A stretch of DNA of 64,000 bases, from assembly GCA_032907525.1 (NCBI GenBank), contig JAJJPM010000021.1, positions 4,039-68,038 of the forward strand. The letters are read 5' to 3'. The notes under the pieces are model-generated. The model was not told the DNA's origin, did not search any database, and worked only from the letters and a program-made list of their open reading frames with translations. Both the position numbers and the translations under genes were made by a program. Below are positions 34,601 through 44,853 of this stretch, piece after piece; within the stretch, counting starts at the first letter, position 1; each line of letters begins with the position of its first letter. Origin of the DNA: JAHJQQ01 sp032907525. GTDB lineage: Bacteria; Pseudomonadota; Gammaproteobacteria; Thiohalobacterales; Thiohalobacteraceae.

Positions 34601-34627
34601 AAAAAAGGGGCCGCTGGGGCCCCTTTT
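34601..34627 (-). terminator. intrinsic terminator after pnp
   Basis: On the minus strand AAAAGGGGCC and GGCCCCTTTT form a 10-bp stem with a five-base loop, ending in six T residues. It lies 24 bases past the pnp stop and ends the nusA-operon transcript before the DsrC-like gene. Confidence 0.85.
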
Positions 34628-34650
34628 CATCCTCCGCCACGATGAACGGA

Positions 34651-36741
<2,091 letters not shown>

Positions 36742-36816
36742 TCTCTGCTGTCCTTACGCTGGAACTGGAGGAAAGCGCGGCGGGTGGCTTCGGGAGAAGC
36801 CACGCACGCGGAACGC

Positions 36817-37089
36817 TTAGCGACGCAGGCCGAGACGGCCGATGAGATCCTGATAGCGCTGACCATCCTTGCGCTTCAGATAGTCGAGCAGCTGGCGGCG
36901 CTGGTTGACCATGCGCAGCAGGCCCTGGCGGGAATGATGGTCCTGCTTGTGGGCGGCAAAGTGATCAGTCAGATGGGCGATGCGCGCGGACAGCAACGCA
37001 ACCTGCACCTCGGGCGAACCGGTGTCGCCGGCGGCGCGCTGATAATCCTTAACGATCTGGCCTTTCTGTTCGGCAGTCAAAGAAGACAT
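36817..37089 (-). CDS. rpsO: 30S ribosomal protein S15
   Basis: This 90-residue protein is a full-length S15 (MSSLTAEQKGQIVKDYQRAA, DTGSPEVQVALLSARIAHLT, HHSRQGLLRMVNQRRQLLDY). It binds 16S rRNA early in small-subunit assembly. The ATG at 37089 gives the normal start; the frame is open far upstream across truB. It sits between truB and pnp, as in E. coli. A recognisable promoter lies in the gap before it, so it may be expressed both from the long operon and on its own. Confidence 0.97.
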   Translation of the reverse strand: MSSLTAEQKGQIVKDYQRAAGDTGSPEVQVALLSARIAHLTDHFAAHKQDHHSRQGLLRMVNQRRQLLDYLKRKDGQRYQDLIGRLGLRR

Positions 37090-37145
37090 AACTGGAAGTA
37101 CTCCCAAAAAACGCGTTTCGCGATGCGTGTCGTCACAAGCCGCAT

Positions 37146-37174
37146 ATTGTAGCCGTGGCCGGAAATATGAACAA
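37146..37174 (-). promoter_or_regulatory. candidate internal promoter for rpsO
   Basis: On the minus strand TTGTTC (37169-37174) and TACAAT (37146-37151) are 17 bases apart, about 60 bases before the rpsO ATG. A CGCG-AAA-CGCG hairpin followed by six T residues (37106-37122) sits between promoter and gene and could attenuate transcription. rpsO has its own promoter in E. coli, which supports the reading. Confidence 0.6.
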
Positions 37175-37202
37175 GATCGGTGATTAACCGCGTCGACCCC
37201 GG

Positions 37203-38123
37203 TCAACCCCCGCCCATGAGGCGCTTCGGCGCCACCCGGCCGTCGTCGAGGACCTCGCCCATGCCCAGGAACTGGCGGTCGCCGGCGTACAGCCGGACCC
37301 AGCCGCTGGTAGGAGCATGCGGGACCACCACCGGCTGGCCCTGGCGCAGGTAGAAGGCCGCATCGGCGGACAGGCGCACGTCCGGCCACTGGCTGAGCGC
37401 CGTCTCGATGGGCAGGAGCAGGGCGTCCAGGGCCGCCGGCCCCTCCGCCCCCGCCAGATCCTGAAGCCGGTCGAGACCGACCATACCGGCCTGGTCGTAA
37501 GGCCCCACGCCCAGGCGACGCAGTTCCGCCACGTGCGCCCCGCAACCCAGGGCCTCGCCGATATCCTCAGCCAGGGTGCGGACATACGTACCTTTGGTAC
37601 AGCGCACGTCCAGGTCCAGATAGGGCGGCTCCCAGGCGAGCAGCGTCAGGGAATGGATGGTCACCTGCCGGGCCTGGCGCTCCACCTCGACCCCCTGCCG
37701 GGCCAGAGCATAGAGACGCTGGCCCTGATGCTTGAGGGCGGAATACATCGGCGGGACCTGTTCGATGTCGCCGCGGAAGCGTTCGAAGGCGGCCTCGATC
37801 CGGGCCGCATCCAGGCCCTCCACGGGCCGGGTCTCGATGACCTCGCCCTCGGCATCACCGGTCGTGGTTTTCTCGCCCAGCCTGCAGCGCACCCGATAGT
37901 GCTTGTCTGCATCCAGCAGAAACCCCGATACCTTGGTCGCCTCGCCCAGGCAGATCGGCAGCAGGCCGCTGGCCAGCGGATCCAGGCTGCCGGTGTGTCC
38001 GGCCTTGGCGGCCTGGAACAGCCGCTTGACGATCTGCAGGGCCGCGTTGGAGGTCAGCCCGGAGGGCTTGTCCAGCAGCAGGATCCCGTTGACGTTTCTA
38101 CCCTTGTTGCGACGTCGTGACAT
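37203..38123 (-). CDS. truB: tRNA pseudouridine-55 synthase
   Basis: This 306-residue protein has the TruB signatures: GILLLDKPSGLTSNAALQIV, the catalytic aspartate in GHTGSLDPLASGLLP, and RCTKGTYVRTLAEDIGEALG. A C-terminal PUA-like domain follows (RQGQPVVVPHAPTSGWVRLY and the rest). It makes pseudouridine 55 in the T-loop of nearly all elongator tRNAs. It belongs to the conserved rbfA-truB-rpsO stretch, but a large nested inverted repeat separates it from rbfA here. Confidence 0.96.
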   Translation of the reverse strand: MSRRRNKGRNVNGILLLDKPSGLTSNAALQIVKRLFQAAKAGHTGSLDPLASGLLPICLGEATKVSGFLLDADKHYRVRCRLGEKTTTGDAEGEVIETRPVEGLDAARIEAAFERFRGDIEQVPPMYSALKHQGQRLYALARQGVEVERQARQVTIHSLTLLAWEPPYLDLDVRCTKGTYVRTLAEDIGEALGCGAHVAELRRLGVGPYDQAGMVGLDRLQDLAGAEGPAALDALLLPIETALSQWPDVRLSADAAFYLRQGQPVVVPHAPTSGWVRLYAGDRQFLGMGEVLDDGRVAPKRLMGGG

Positions 38124-38177
38124 ATTCCGTGTAAACCTTTACTGCTCTGGCGCACCGAGTGCGCGGAAGAATACATT

Positions 38178-38346
38178 TACCGCGAAGGACGCAAAGCCGC
38201 GCGAAGGAAAACCAAATATAGCCACGAAATCCACGAAACCCACGAAAGCTAATGGGTGTAAACATAAATCCTTTTCGTGGGTTTCGTGGATTTCGTGGCC
38301 ATCATGTTTTCGATGTTCTTCGCGCGCCTTTGCGTCCTTTGCGGTA
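38178..38346. repeat. nested double inverted repeat between rbfA and truB
   Basis: The outer arms (38178-38206 and 38318-38346) match over 27 of 29 bases and contain CGAAGGACGCAAAG. The inner arms (38221-38247 and 38273-38299) are a perfect 27-bp inverted repeat made of nine-base units (CCACGAAAT, CCACGAAAC). The inner loop is 25 bases. It lies inside the nusA operon, so it should be transcribed and can fold into a very long hairpin. It shares its inner units with the copies at 52736, 54863 and 56170. Confidence 0.85.
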
Positions 38347-38363
38347 GAAGCGTTGTTATCGGG

Positions 38364-38732
38364 TCAATCCCCGTCATGCTGGTCGGATTTCACTGCCGCG
38401 TCGATGAGCGCGCTCAGGCGGCTGCCGCGTTCGATGGATTCGTCGTAGACGAAATGGAGCTGCGGGACGTTGCGCACGATCATCTGCTGGCCGAGGGCGT
38501 GACGCAGGAAGCCGGCGGCCTTGTTCAGGATCTGCAGCGACAGCTGCTTGGCCTCGGCATCGCCCAGTACGGAGATGAACACCTTCGCGTGGCTCAGATC
38601 GCGGCTGACCTGCACGGCCGAAACCGTGACCATGCCCAGACGGGGATCCTTGATCTCGGTGCGGATGAGCGCCGCGAGTTCGCGCTGCATCTGTTCGCCG
38701 ACACGGCGGGTACGGGGGAAATCTCGGGGCAT
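38364..38732 (-). CDS. rbfA: ribosome-binding factor A
   Basis: This 122-residue protein is RbfA: RTRRVGEQMQRELAALIRTE near the N-terminus, then IKDPRLGMVTVSAVQVSRDL and AKVFISVLGD, with a late PQLHFVYDESIERGSRLSAL. It binds the immature 30S subunit and helps 16S rRNA maturation, notably in the cold. It lies 89 bases after infB in the standard order; a 12-bp hairpin occupies that gap. Length is normal. Confidence 0.96.
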   Translation of the reverse strand: MPRDFPRTRRVGEQMQRELAALIRTEIKDPRLGMVTVSAVQVSRDLSHAKVFISVLGDAEAKQLSLQILNKAAGFLRHALGQQMIVRNVPQLHFVYDESIERGSRLSALIDAAVKSDQHDGD

Positions 38733-38770
38733 GCTACATGTGCCTCAACGCCTGCCAGCGGAATGCCGCA

Positions 38771-38801
38771 CGGTGCCCGTCCGCATGGAGGACGGGCACC
38801 G
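38771..38801 (-). repeat. perfect 12-bp hairpin between infB and rbfA
   Basis: CGGTGCCCGTCC and GGACGGGCACCG are exact reverse complements with a seven-base loop. No T-tract follows, and rbfA is downstream in the same operon, so it is more likely an RNA-processing or partial-attenuation hairpin than a terminator. Confidence 0.6.
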
Positions 38802-38821
38802 CCGGCGGAACGACGGCACGG

Positions 38822-41386
38822 TCAGATCGTCCGTGCCACCTCGGTGCGCTGGAAGACCTCGATCTGGTCGCCCGGCTTGACGTCATTGTAGTTCTTGACG
38901 CCGATGCCGCACTCGGTGCCGGCGCGCACTTCGCTGACGTCGTCCTTGTGGCGGCGCAGGGATTCCAGCTCACCCTCGAACACCACGACGTTGTTGCGCA
39001 GCACGCGGATCGGCGCGCTGCGGCGCACCACGCCGTCGACCACCATGCAGCCGGCGATGGCGCCGAACTTGGAGGACCGGAACACATCGCGCACCTCGGC
39101 CAGACCGATGATCTCTTCCTTGATCTCCGGAGACAGCATGCCGCTGATCGCCTTCTTGACGTCGTCGATGGCCGTGTAGATCACGCTGTAATAGTGCAGA
39201 TCCACGCCCTGCTCTTCGACCAGACGGCGGGCGGCCGCGTCGGCGCGCACGTTGAAGCCGATCATGATGGCCTTGGAGGCCAGCGCGAGATTCACGTCGG
39301 ACTCGTTGATGCCGCCGACACCGCCGGCGACCACGCGGACGCGCACCTCGTCCGTCGACAGCTTGGTGAGCGAATCGCGCAGGGCCTCCAGGCTGCCCTG
39401 CACATCCGCCTTGATGACCAGGTTGAGATCCATCGTCTCGCCTTCGCCCATCTGCGAGAACACGTCCTCGAGCTTGGTCTGGCGCTGCTTGGCGAGCTTC
39501 ACGTCGCGGAACTTGCCCTGCCGGAACAGTGCGACCTCACGCGCCTTGCGCTCGTCGCTCACGACCACCACGTCATCACCCGCATTGGGCGTGCCGGACA
39601 GGCCCAGGACCACCACCGGCATCACCGGTCCGGCCTCCTGGATGGGACGGCCGCTCTCGTCGAACATCGCACGCACGCGGCCCCATTCCTGACCGCTGAG
39701 GATCACGTCGCCCTTCTTCAGGACGCCGTTGCGCACCAGTACGGTGGCCACCGGGCCACGGCCGCGGTCCAGGCTGGACTCGATGATGACGCCGTTGGCG
39801 GGGCAGTCCTCGACCGCGGTGAGCTCCAGCACTTCGGCCTGCAGCAGAATGGATTCCAGCAGGTTGTCGATGCCGTCACCGGTCTTCGCGGACACCGGAA
39901 CGAACTGGGTGTCGCCGCCCCAGTCCTCCGGGATGACTTCGCGCTGAACCAGTTCGTTCTTCACCCGGTCGATGTCCGCCTCGGGCTTGTCGATCTTGTT
40001 GATCGCCACGACGATGGGGACGCCGGCCGCCTTGGCGTGCTGGATCGCCTCTTCGGTCTGCGGCATGACCCCGTCGTCGGCCGCCACCACCAGGATCACG
40101 ATGTCGGTGATCTGCGCGCCGCGCGCGCGCATGGCGGTGAACGCCGCGTGACCGGGCGTGTCGAGGAAGGTGATGGTGCCGCGCGGCGTGTCGACGTGGT
40201 AGGCGCCGATGTGCTGCGTGATGCCGCCCGCCTCGCCGGCCGCGACCTTGGTGCGGCGGATGTAGTCGAGCAGCGAGGTCTTGCCGTGGTCGACGTGACC
40301 CATGATGGTGACCACCGGCGGACGCGCTACCTTCTCGCCTTCGGTCTCGCCGGCCAGTGCCAGCTGCTCTTCGATCTCGTTCTCCTTGAGCAGTTTGACC
40401 TTGTGCCCCATGTCCTCGACGACGATAGCCGCGGTCTCCTGGTCCAGCATCTGGTTGATGGTGACCATGGTGCCCATCTTCATCAGCGCCTTGATCAGGT
40501 CGGTGGCCTTGAGCGACATCTTCTGGGCGAGTTCGCTCACGGAGATGGTCTCCGGGATCGCGACCTCGCGGACCACCGGCGCGGTCGGGCGCTCGAAGCC
40601 GTGGCGATCCGGGCCCGCGGCGCCCATGCCGCGCGCCGGGGCGTGTTTCTTCTTCTTGCGGCGGCCGGCCATGTCGGCCGACACATGCAGTTCCTCGCGG
40701 CCGTAGCGGCCGCGGCGGTCCTCTTCCGGTCCGGCGCGCTTGGCCTTGCGGCCGCCGGCCTTTTCCTTCTCCTTCTCGGCCGCTTCCTTGGCGCGCGCCT
40801 CCTCTTCGGCCTTCAGGCGCGCGGCCTCCTCGGCGAGATGACGCTCCAGTTCGGCCTTGCGCGAAGTCTCCTCGGCGACCTTCGCCCGGGCTGCCTCATC
40901 ACGGGCGCGCTGCTCGGCCTCTTCCTGCTCCCGGCGGCGCTGCTCCTCGGCGGTCCGGCGCGCCTCTTCGGCGGCACGCTGCGCAGCCTCGTCCTGCTCG
41001 CGACGCGCGCGCTCGGCGGCTTCCTCGTCGATGCGCTTCTGCTCCTCGGCGACGACGGCGCTGCGCTTCACGTAGGTGCGCTTGCGGCGCACCTCGACGG
41101 CCACGGTCTTGGTGGCCGCGGTGCGGCCCTGGCCGGTGGCGACCTTGAGTTCGCTGTGCGTCTTGCGCCGCAGCGTGATCTTCTTCGGCTCGGCGACCGT
41201 GAGGGGCTCGTCCGCCGCCTTGCCGTGGCTCTTGCGCAGGAAGGTCAGCAACTCCAGCTTTTCCTCATCGTTGATGGTCTCATCGGCGCTGGATTTCTGC
41301 AGCCCGGCGTCGCCCAGCTGCGCCAGCAGGCGATCAACCGGGATCCCGACGACTTCTGCAAATTGCTTGACTGTGACTTCCGACAT
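38822..41386 (-). CDS. infB: translation initiation factor IF-2
   Basis: This 854-residue protein starts with an IF2_N domain (MSEVTVKQFAEVVGIPVDRL). A long charged alanine/glutamate/arginine linker follows (about residues 95-260, rich in EEAARRAEE-like helix). Then come a second IF2_N-like segment, the GTPase domain (GHVDHGKTSLLDYIR, DTPGHAAF, NKIDKPEAD) and the C-terminal fMet-tRNA-binding domains. It delivers initiator tRNA to the 30S subunit. The ATG at 41386 is preceded by AGGAG; an open frame 15 codons upstream is not expected to be used. It follows nusA by 22 bases. Confidence 0.97.
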   Translation of the reverse strand: MSEVTVKQFAEVVGIPVDRLLAQLGDAGLQKSSADETINDEEKLELLTFLRKSHGKAADEPLTVAEPKKITLRRKTHSELKVATGQGRTAATKTVAVEVRRKRTYVKRSAVVAEEQKRIDEEAAERARREQDEAAQRAAEEARRTAEEQRRREQEEAEQRARDEAARAKVAEETSRKAELERHLAEEAARLKAEEEARAKEAAEKEKEKAGGRKAKRAGPEEDRRGRYGREELHVSADMAGRRKKKKHAPARGMGAAGPDRHGFERPTAPVVREVAIPETISVSELAQKMSLKATDLIKALMKMGTMVTINQMLDQETAAIVVEDMGHKVKLLKENEIEEQLALAGETEGEKVARPPVVTIMGHVDHGKTSLLDYIRRTKVAAGEAGGITQHIGAYHVDTPRGTITFLDTPGHAAFTAMRARGAQITDIVILVVAADDGVMPQTEEAIQHAKAAGVPIVVAINKIDKPEADIDRVKNELVQREVIPEDWGGDTQFVPVSAKTGDGIDNLLESILLQAEVLELTAVEDCPANGVIIESSLDRGRGPVATVLVRNGVLKKGDVILSGQEWGRVRAMFDESGRPIQEAGPVMPVVVLGLSGTPNAGDDVVVVSDERKAREVALFRQGKFRDVKLAKQRQTKLEDVFSQMGEGETMDLNLVIKADVQGSLEALRDSLTKLSTDEVRVRVVAGGVGGINESDVNLALASKAIMIGFNVRADAAARRLVEEQGVDLHYYSVIYTAIDDVKKAISGMLSPEIKEEIIGLAEVRDVFRSSKFGAIAGCMVVDGVVRRSAPIRVLRNNVVVFEGELESLRRHKDDVSEVRAGTECGIGVKNYNDVKPGDQIEVFQRTEVARTI

Positions 41387-41408
41387 TGCGTTTCTGCTCC
41401 TGGAGGAA

Positions 41409-42911
41409 TCAGCCCTGCTGCTCTTCCGCAAACCAGGGTGCGCGCGCGGCCATGATCAGCGCGGCGGCGCGTTCCTCGTCCATACCTTCGATATCCATCA
41501 GCTCATCGACCGCCAGTTCGGCCAGATCCTCCTGGGTGACCACGCCGCGGCCGGCCAGCGTGTGCGCCAGCTCGGGATCCATACCGTCCAGATTGAGGAG
41601 ATCCTCGGCAGGTTCGTTCGCACCCAGCGACTCCTCCCGGACGATGGCGCGGGTCAGCAGCACGTCGCGGGCGCGCCCGCGCAGCTCCTCGACCATGTCC
41701 TCGTCGAACTCCTCGACTTCGAGCAGTTCTGCCGCGGGCACGTAGGCGATCTCCTCGATACTGGAGAAACCTTCCTGCACCAGGATCGCGGCGACCTCCT
41801 CGTCGACGTCGAGCTGTTCCATGAACAGCTGCTGCAGCGACTGGGCCTCGGCCTCGCTCTTCTGTTCGGCCTGCTGCTCGGTCATCACGTTCAGCTCCCA
41901 GCCGGTGAGCTGGCTGGCCAGACGCACGTTCTGGCCGCCGCGGCCGATGGCCTGCGACAGCTGCTCCTCGGCGATGGCCAGATCCATGCTGTGCTCGTCC
42001 TCGTCGACCACGATGGACACGACCTCGGCCGGCGACATGGCATTGATGACGAACTGCGCGGGATTCTCGTCCCACAGGATGATGTCGATGCGCTCGCCGG
42101 CGAGCTCGTTCGACACCGCCTGCACGCGCGAGCCGCGCATGCCGACGCAGGCGCCGACCGGATCGATGCGCGGGTCGTTGGACTTCACCGCGATCTTGGC
42201 GCGCAGTCCGGGATCGCGCGCGGCGCCGAGGATCTCGATCAGACCCTGGCCGATCTCCGGCACCTCGATCTTGAACAGCTCGATGAGGAACTGCGGGGCG
42301 ACGCGGCTGACGAACAGCTGCGGGCCGCGCGGCTCGGAGCGCACCTCCTTGAGATAGCCGCGCAGCCGGTCGCCGGGACGCACGGATTCGCGCGGTATCA
42401 TGTCTTCGCGCGCCACCAGGGCCTCGGCGTTGCCGCCCAGATCCAGGTAGACGTTGCCGCGCTCGACGCGCTTGACGATGCCGGTCACCAGCTCGCCCTT
42501 GCGATCCTTGTACGCCTCGACCACCTGCTCGCGCTCTGCCTCGCGCACCTTCTGCACGATCACCTGCTTGGCGGTCTGGGCGGCGATGCGGCCGAAGGCC
42601 TCGGACGGCATCGGCTCCTCGATGTACTCGCCGACCTCGATGCCGGGACGCAGCTGCTGGGCGCGCGTGTACAGCACCTGACGCTCGGGCGATTCGAAGT
42701 TCTCGTCCTCATCGTCCACCACCAGCCAGCGGCGGAAGGTCTCGTAGTCGCCCGTCTGCCGGTCGATCTGCACGCGCGCGTCGATCTCGCCGCCGTGGCG
42801 CTTCTTGGTGGCGGAGGCTAGAGCCGCCTCGATCGCCTGGAAGATCACTTCCTTGTCGACGCCCTTTTCGTTGGAAACCGCGTCGGCTACGAGAAGAATT
42901 TCTTTGTTCAT
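41409..42911 (-). CDS. nusA: transcription termination/antitermination factor NusA
   Basis: This 500-residue protein has the NusA domains: an RNA-polymerase-binding N-terminal domain (MNKEILLVADAVSNEKGVDK), S1 (GIVKRVERGNVYLDLGGNAE), two KH domains (DPVGACVGMRGSRVQAVSNE; AIGRGGQNVRLASQL) and two C-terminal acidic repeats (LVQEGFSSIEEIAYVP; LAGRGVVTQEDLAELAVDEL), as in E. coli. It controls pausing, termination and antitermination. The ATG at 42911 was chosen over an upstream GTG at 42917. It follows rimP with a 27-base gap. The leader upstream of rimP contains a terminator, a plausible point of NusA autoregulation. Confidence 0.97.
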   Translation of the reverse strand: MNKEILLVADAVSNEKGVDKEVIFQAIEAALASATKKRHGGEIDARVQIDRQTGDYETFRRWLVVDDEDENFESPERQVLYTRAQQLRPGIEVGEYIEEPMPSEAFGRIAAQTAKQVIVQKVREAEREQVVEAYKDRKGELVTGIVKRVERGNVYLDLGGNAEALVAREDMIPRESVRPGDRLRGYLKEVRSEPRGPQLFVSRVAPQFLIELFKIEVPEIGQGLIEILGAARDPGLRAKIAVKSNDPRIDPVGACVGMRGSRVQAVSNELAGERIDIILWDENPAQFVINAMSPAEVVSIVVDEDEHSMDLAIAEEQLSQAIGRGGQNVRLASQLTGWELNVMTEQQAEQKSEAEAQSLQQLFMEQLDVDEEVAAILVQEGFSSIEEIAYVPAAELLEVEEFDEDMVEELRGRARDVLLTRAIVREESLGANEPAEDLLNLDGMDPELAHTLAGRGVVTQEDLAELAVDELMDIEGMDEERAAALIMAARAPWFAEEQQG

Positions 42912-42938
42912 GACCACCTGCCTCCCATCACGGAAGCG

Positions 42939-43397
42939 CTAAAGATCCGGTACCAACCGGGCCTGCTCCACCTGATCCAATGGCAGGCTGACCCGCGTTC
43001 CATCCTGCTGCTCGATCACCACCTGCCGCTCGTGCAGCCCCTGCAGCAGGCCTTTGAAATTGCGTTGCCCGTCCACCGGGAAGCGCGTGCGCAGCTTCAC
43101 CTCGTGGCCGGCGAAGCGCTCGAAATCCCGCGCCTCGAACAGCGGCCGGTCCAGCCCGGGCGACGACACCTCCAGGGTGTAGTGGCCCGGCACCGGATCC
43201 TCGACGTCGAGCAGACCGCTGATCTGATAGCTCACGGCCGAGCAGTCGTCGACGGTCACGCCTTCGGGCTTGTCTATATACACCCGCAGCAGGCTGTGCT
43301 TGCCGCTGGGGCGGTATTCGATGCCCACCAGCTCGCAACCCAGCGCGGTGACCGCCGGTTCCAGCAACGCCCGCAGATTGAAAGGATCCTGCCGCAT
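42939..43397 (-). CDS. rimP: ribosome maturation factor RimP
   Basis: This 152-residue protein is RimP: ALLEPAVTALGCELVGIEYR, LLRVYIDKPEGVTVDDCSAV, VPGHYTLEVSSPGLDRPLF, and a C-terminal SH3-like half (EVKLRTRFPVDGQRNFKGLL). It assists 30S subunit maturation. The ATG at 43397 was chosen because AAGGAACGG precedes it and the upstream open frame is GC-rich leader. It is the first gene of the operon. Unlike in E. coli, I see no initiator-tRNA gene (metY) in front of it. Confidence 0.95.
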   Translation of the reverse strand: MRQDPFNLRALLEPAVTALGCELVGIEYRPSGKHSLLRVYIDKPEGVTVDDCSAVSYQISGLLDVEDPVPGHYTLEVSSPGLDRPLFEARDFERFAGHEVKLRTRFPVDGQRNFKGLLQGLHERQVVIEQQDGTRVSLPLDQVEQARLVPDL

Positions 43398-43414
43398 CCG
43401 TTCCTTCCGGAAAC

Positions 43415-43435
43415 AAAAAATGGGCCCGAGGCCCA
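43415..43435 (-). terminator. leader terminator/attenuator upstream of rimP
   Basis: On the minus strand TGGGCC-TCG-GGCCCA forms a hairpin directly followed by six T residues, ending 18 bases before the rimP ATG. It lies downstream of the promoter at 43618-43646, so it would stop transcripts before the first gene unless read through. This is the layout expected of an attenuator. Confidence 0.7.
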
Positions 43436-43617
43436 CTTCAAGTCCTGCGCAATCCCGGCCCCGGAAGCAGCGCCCGGCGGCGGGATTCCAGGTCGTTTCC
43501 AGGCGTTGCACGCACTCTCGAACGCCGCCGGCCCACATCCGTCCCACTCGCAGGGGGATCGTGCCCGGCGCCGCGCAACCGTCCGCAGACCAAACCGAGA
43601 AGTCTGCGGCGCCGCGT

Positions 43618-43646
43618 ATTATAGGTTGCCGCCGGTTGAGCCGCAA
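43618..43646 (-). promoter_or_regulatory. near-consensus sigma-70 promoter of the nusA operon
   Basis: On the minus strand TTGCGG (43641-43646) is separated by exactly 17 bases from a perfect TATAAT (43618-43623). The transcript would start near 43611 and carry a leader of roughly 210 bases before rimP. A strong hairpin just downstream (CCGCAGAC...GTCTGCGG, about 43582-43608) lies in that leader. Confidence 0.8.
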
Positions 43647-43767
43647 CCGCCGGTTTTGGCCTCAAAATCGCCCCGCTCGCCCGCCCTCTTGTGGAGTGCC
43701 GCGTTTTCGCTGACCATGGCGCCCCTCCGAACCCAGGACCGCGCCCTCCTGCGCCGCGAGCACACGC

Positions 43768-44385
43768 ATGCACTGCCGACCGAGCCCGTCCCGACCGCGC
43801 CCATGCCGGACCCCGCTGCAGTGGCTGCGGGTCTGCCTGCTGGCCGGCATCGCCGGACTGCTGGCCGCCGCGTCCGCGTGGGCCCAGACGCCCCATGAGT
43901 CGGAAGAGATCTGGCTGGAGGTCGACACCGGCCATCTGGTGCTCCGGGTCATGCGGGGCGACGAGGTCCTGCACACCTTCGAAGACATCGCCATCGGCCG
44001 TTACGGCGCGACGCGGGACAAGCGCCGGCTCGACGGCCGCACCCCCTTGGGCGAATTCCGCATCAGCCGCATCAACGACAAATCCCCTTTCCGCCGCTTC
44101 TTCGGCTTCGACTACCCGCGCCTGGAACAGGCCGAACGCGCGCTGCGGGCGGGCGATCTCGATCCCTCCGCCTACATCGCCATCCGCGAGGCCGTCCGCA
44201 ACCGGCGCCCCCCGCCCCAGAACACCGTGCTGGGCGGCTATCTCGGCATCCACGGCATCGGTGCCGGCGACCCCGAGGTGCACGAGAACTATAATTGGAC
44301 CAACGGTTGCATCGCGCTCACCAACGAGCAGATCGACCGGCTCGCCGAGTGGGTGCGCATCGGCACGAGAGTGGTGGTTTATTGA
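43768..44385 (+). CDS. L,D-transpeptidase (YkuD domain), TNGC type
   Basis: This 205-residue protein has an N-terminal export signal (LRVCLLAGIAGLLAAASAWA) and one YkuD domain with the catalytic block GIHGIGAGD and NWTNGCIALTN, the cysteine being the nucleophile. Such enzymes make 3-3 cross-links in peptidoglycan, attach Braun lipoprotein, or cleave that bond (DpaA/YafK). The TNGC form, in place of the more usual (S/T)HGC, resembles enzymes outside the ErfK group. The small lipoprotein gene downstream is a plausible partner. It is divergent from the nusA operon, so part of its 5' region overlaps that promoter region. The start codon is only moderately certain. Confidence 0.88.
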   Translation: MHCRPSPSRPRPCRTPLQWLRVCLLAGIAGLLAAASAWAQTPHESEEIWLEVDTGHLVLRVMRGDEVLHTFEDIAIGRYGATRDKRRLDGRTPLGEFRISRINDKSPFRRFFGFDYPRLEQAERALRAGDLDPSAYIAIREAVRNRRPPPQNTVLGGYLGIHGIGAGDPEVHENYNWTNGCIALTNEQIDRLAEWVRIGTRVVVY

Positions 44386-44394
44386 TCCAGGTCC

Positions 44395-44423
44395 TTGCCT
44401 TTTCCGCGTATCCCAAGGACAAT
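44395..44423 (+). promoter_or_regulatory. candidate promoter of the lipoprotein gene
   Basis: TTGCCT (44395-44400) and GACAAT (44418-44423) are 17 bases apart, about 92 bases before the lipoprotein start codon. The -10 is imperfect. A separate promoter is expected because such lipoproteins are usually made in large amounts. Confidence 0.4.
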
Positions 44424-44514
44424 CGCGCCCGAAATTAAGAAGGCACAACGAAACGGACACCCGTCTTCAAAGAACCCTAACCCGACTTCCATTCACTTCA
44501 AGAGGACGCATTCA

Positions 44515-44796
44515 ATGAGCATCAAGACTGTTGCCGCTGGCATCGCCCTGATCGCGGTCACCGCCCTCACCGGCTGCGCCAGCACCACCGAAATCGAGAG
44601 CCTGAAGAGCCAGATCGCCCAGGCTCAGAGCACTGCCGACGGCGCCGCCGCCAAGGCCGACGCCGCCGCTGCCGACGCTGCGGCCGCCAAGGCTGCCGCC
44701 GCCAACGCCCAGGCCACCGCCGACGAGGCGAAGGCCAAGGCCGAGGAAACCGACGCCAAGATCAATCGCATGTTCAAGAAGGCGATGTACAAGTAA
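44515..44796 (+). CDS. small alanine-rich outer membrane lipoprotein (OprI/Lpp-like)
   Basis: This 93-residue protein has a lipoprotein signal with lipobox LTGCAS (Cys21). A continuous alanine-rich heptad-like helix follows (IESLKSQIAQAQSTADGAAA onward) and ends in NRMFKKAMYK. It resembles Pseudomonas OprI and Braun lipoprotein: a lipidated coiled-coil trimer with a C-terminal lysine that can be joined to peptidoglycan. Both neighbouring genes encode YkuD L,D-transpeptidases, the enzyme class that makes that bond. AGAGGA precedes the ATG at 44515. A strong terminator follows. Confidence 0.88.
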   Translation: MSIKTVAAGIALIAVTALTGCASTTEIESLKSQIAQAQSTADGAAAKADAAAADAAAAKAAAANAQATADEAKAKAEETDAKINRMFKKAMYK

Positions 44797-44820
44797 GAAC
44801 TGGCGTCCGTGCCATACGGG

Positions 44821-44848
44821 ACCGGGGCCTCGCGCCCCGGTTTTTTTT
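44821..44848 (+). terminator. intrinsic terminator of the lipoprotein gene
   Basis: ACCGGGGC, a five-base loop and GCCCCGGT form an 8-bp stem followed by seven T residues. It starts 25 bases after the lipoprotein stop and also separates it from the convergent transpeptidase gene. Confidence 0.9.
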
Positions 44849-44853
44849 GGACT

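Noticed and set aside
34102..34602. longer version of the DsrC-like protein starting at 34602
   Set aside because: The extra 45 codons run through the intergenic region near the pnp terminator, while GGAGG is placed correctly for the ATG at 34467.
38738..41455. 905-codon open frame antisense to infB
   Set aside because: It is a shadow of IF-2. The opposite strand encodes all IF-2 motifs in order.
43398..43767. possible metY initiator tRNA in front of rimP, as in E. coli
   Set aside because: I looked for a cloverleaf, a CAT anticodon loop and a GGTTCAAATC-like T-arm on both strands and found none; the leader contains hairpins but no tRNA.
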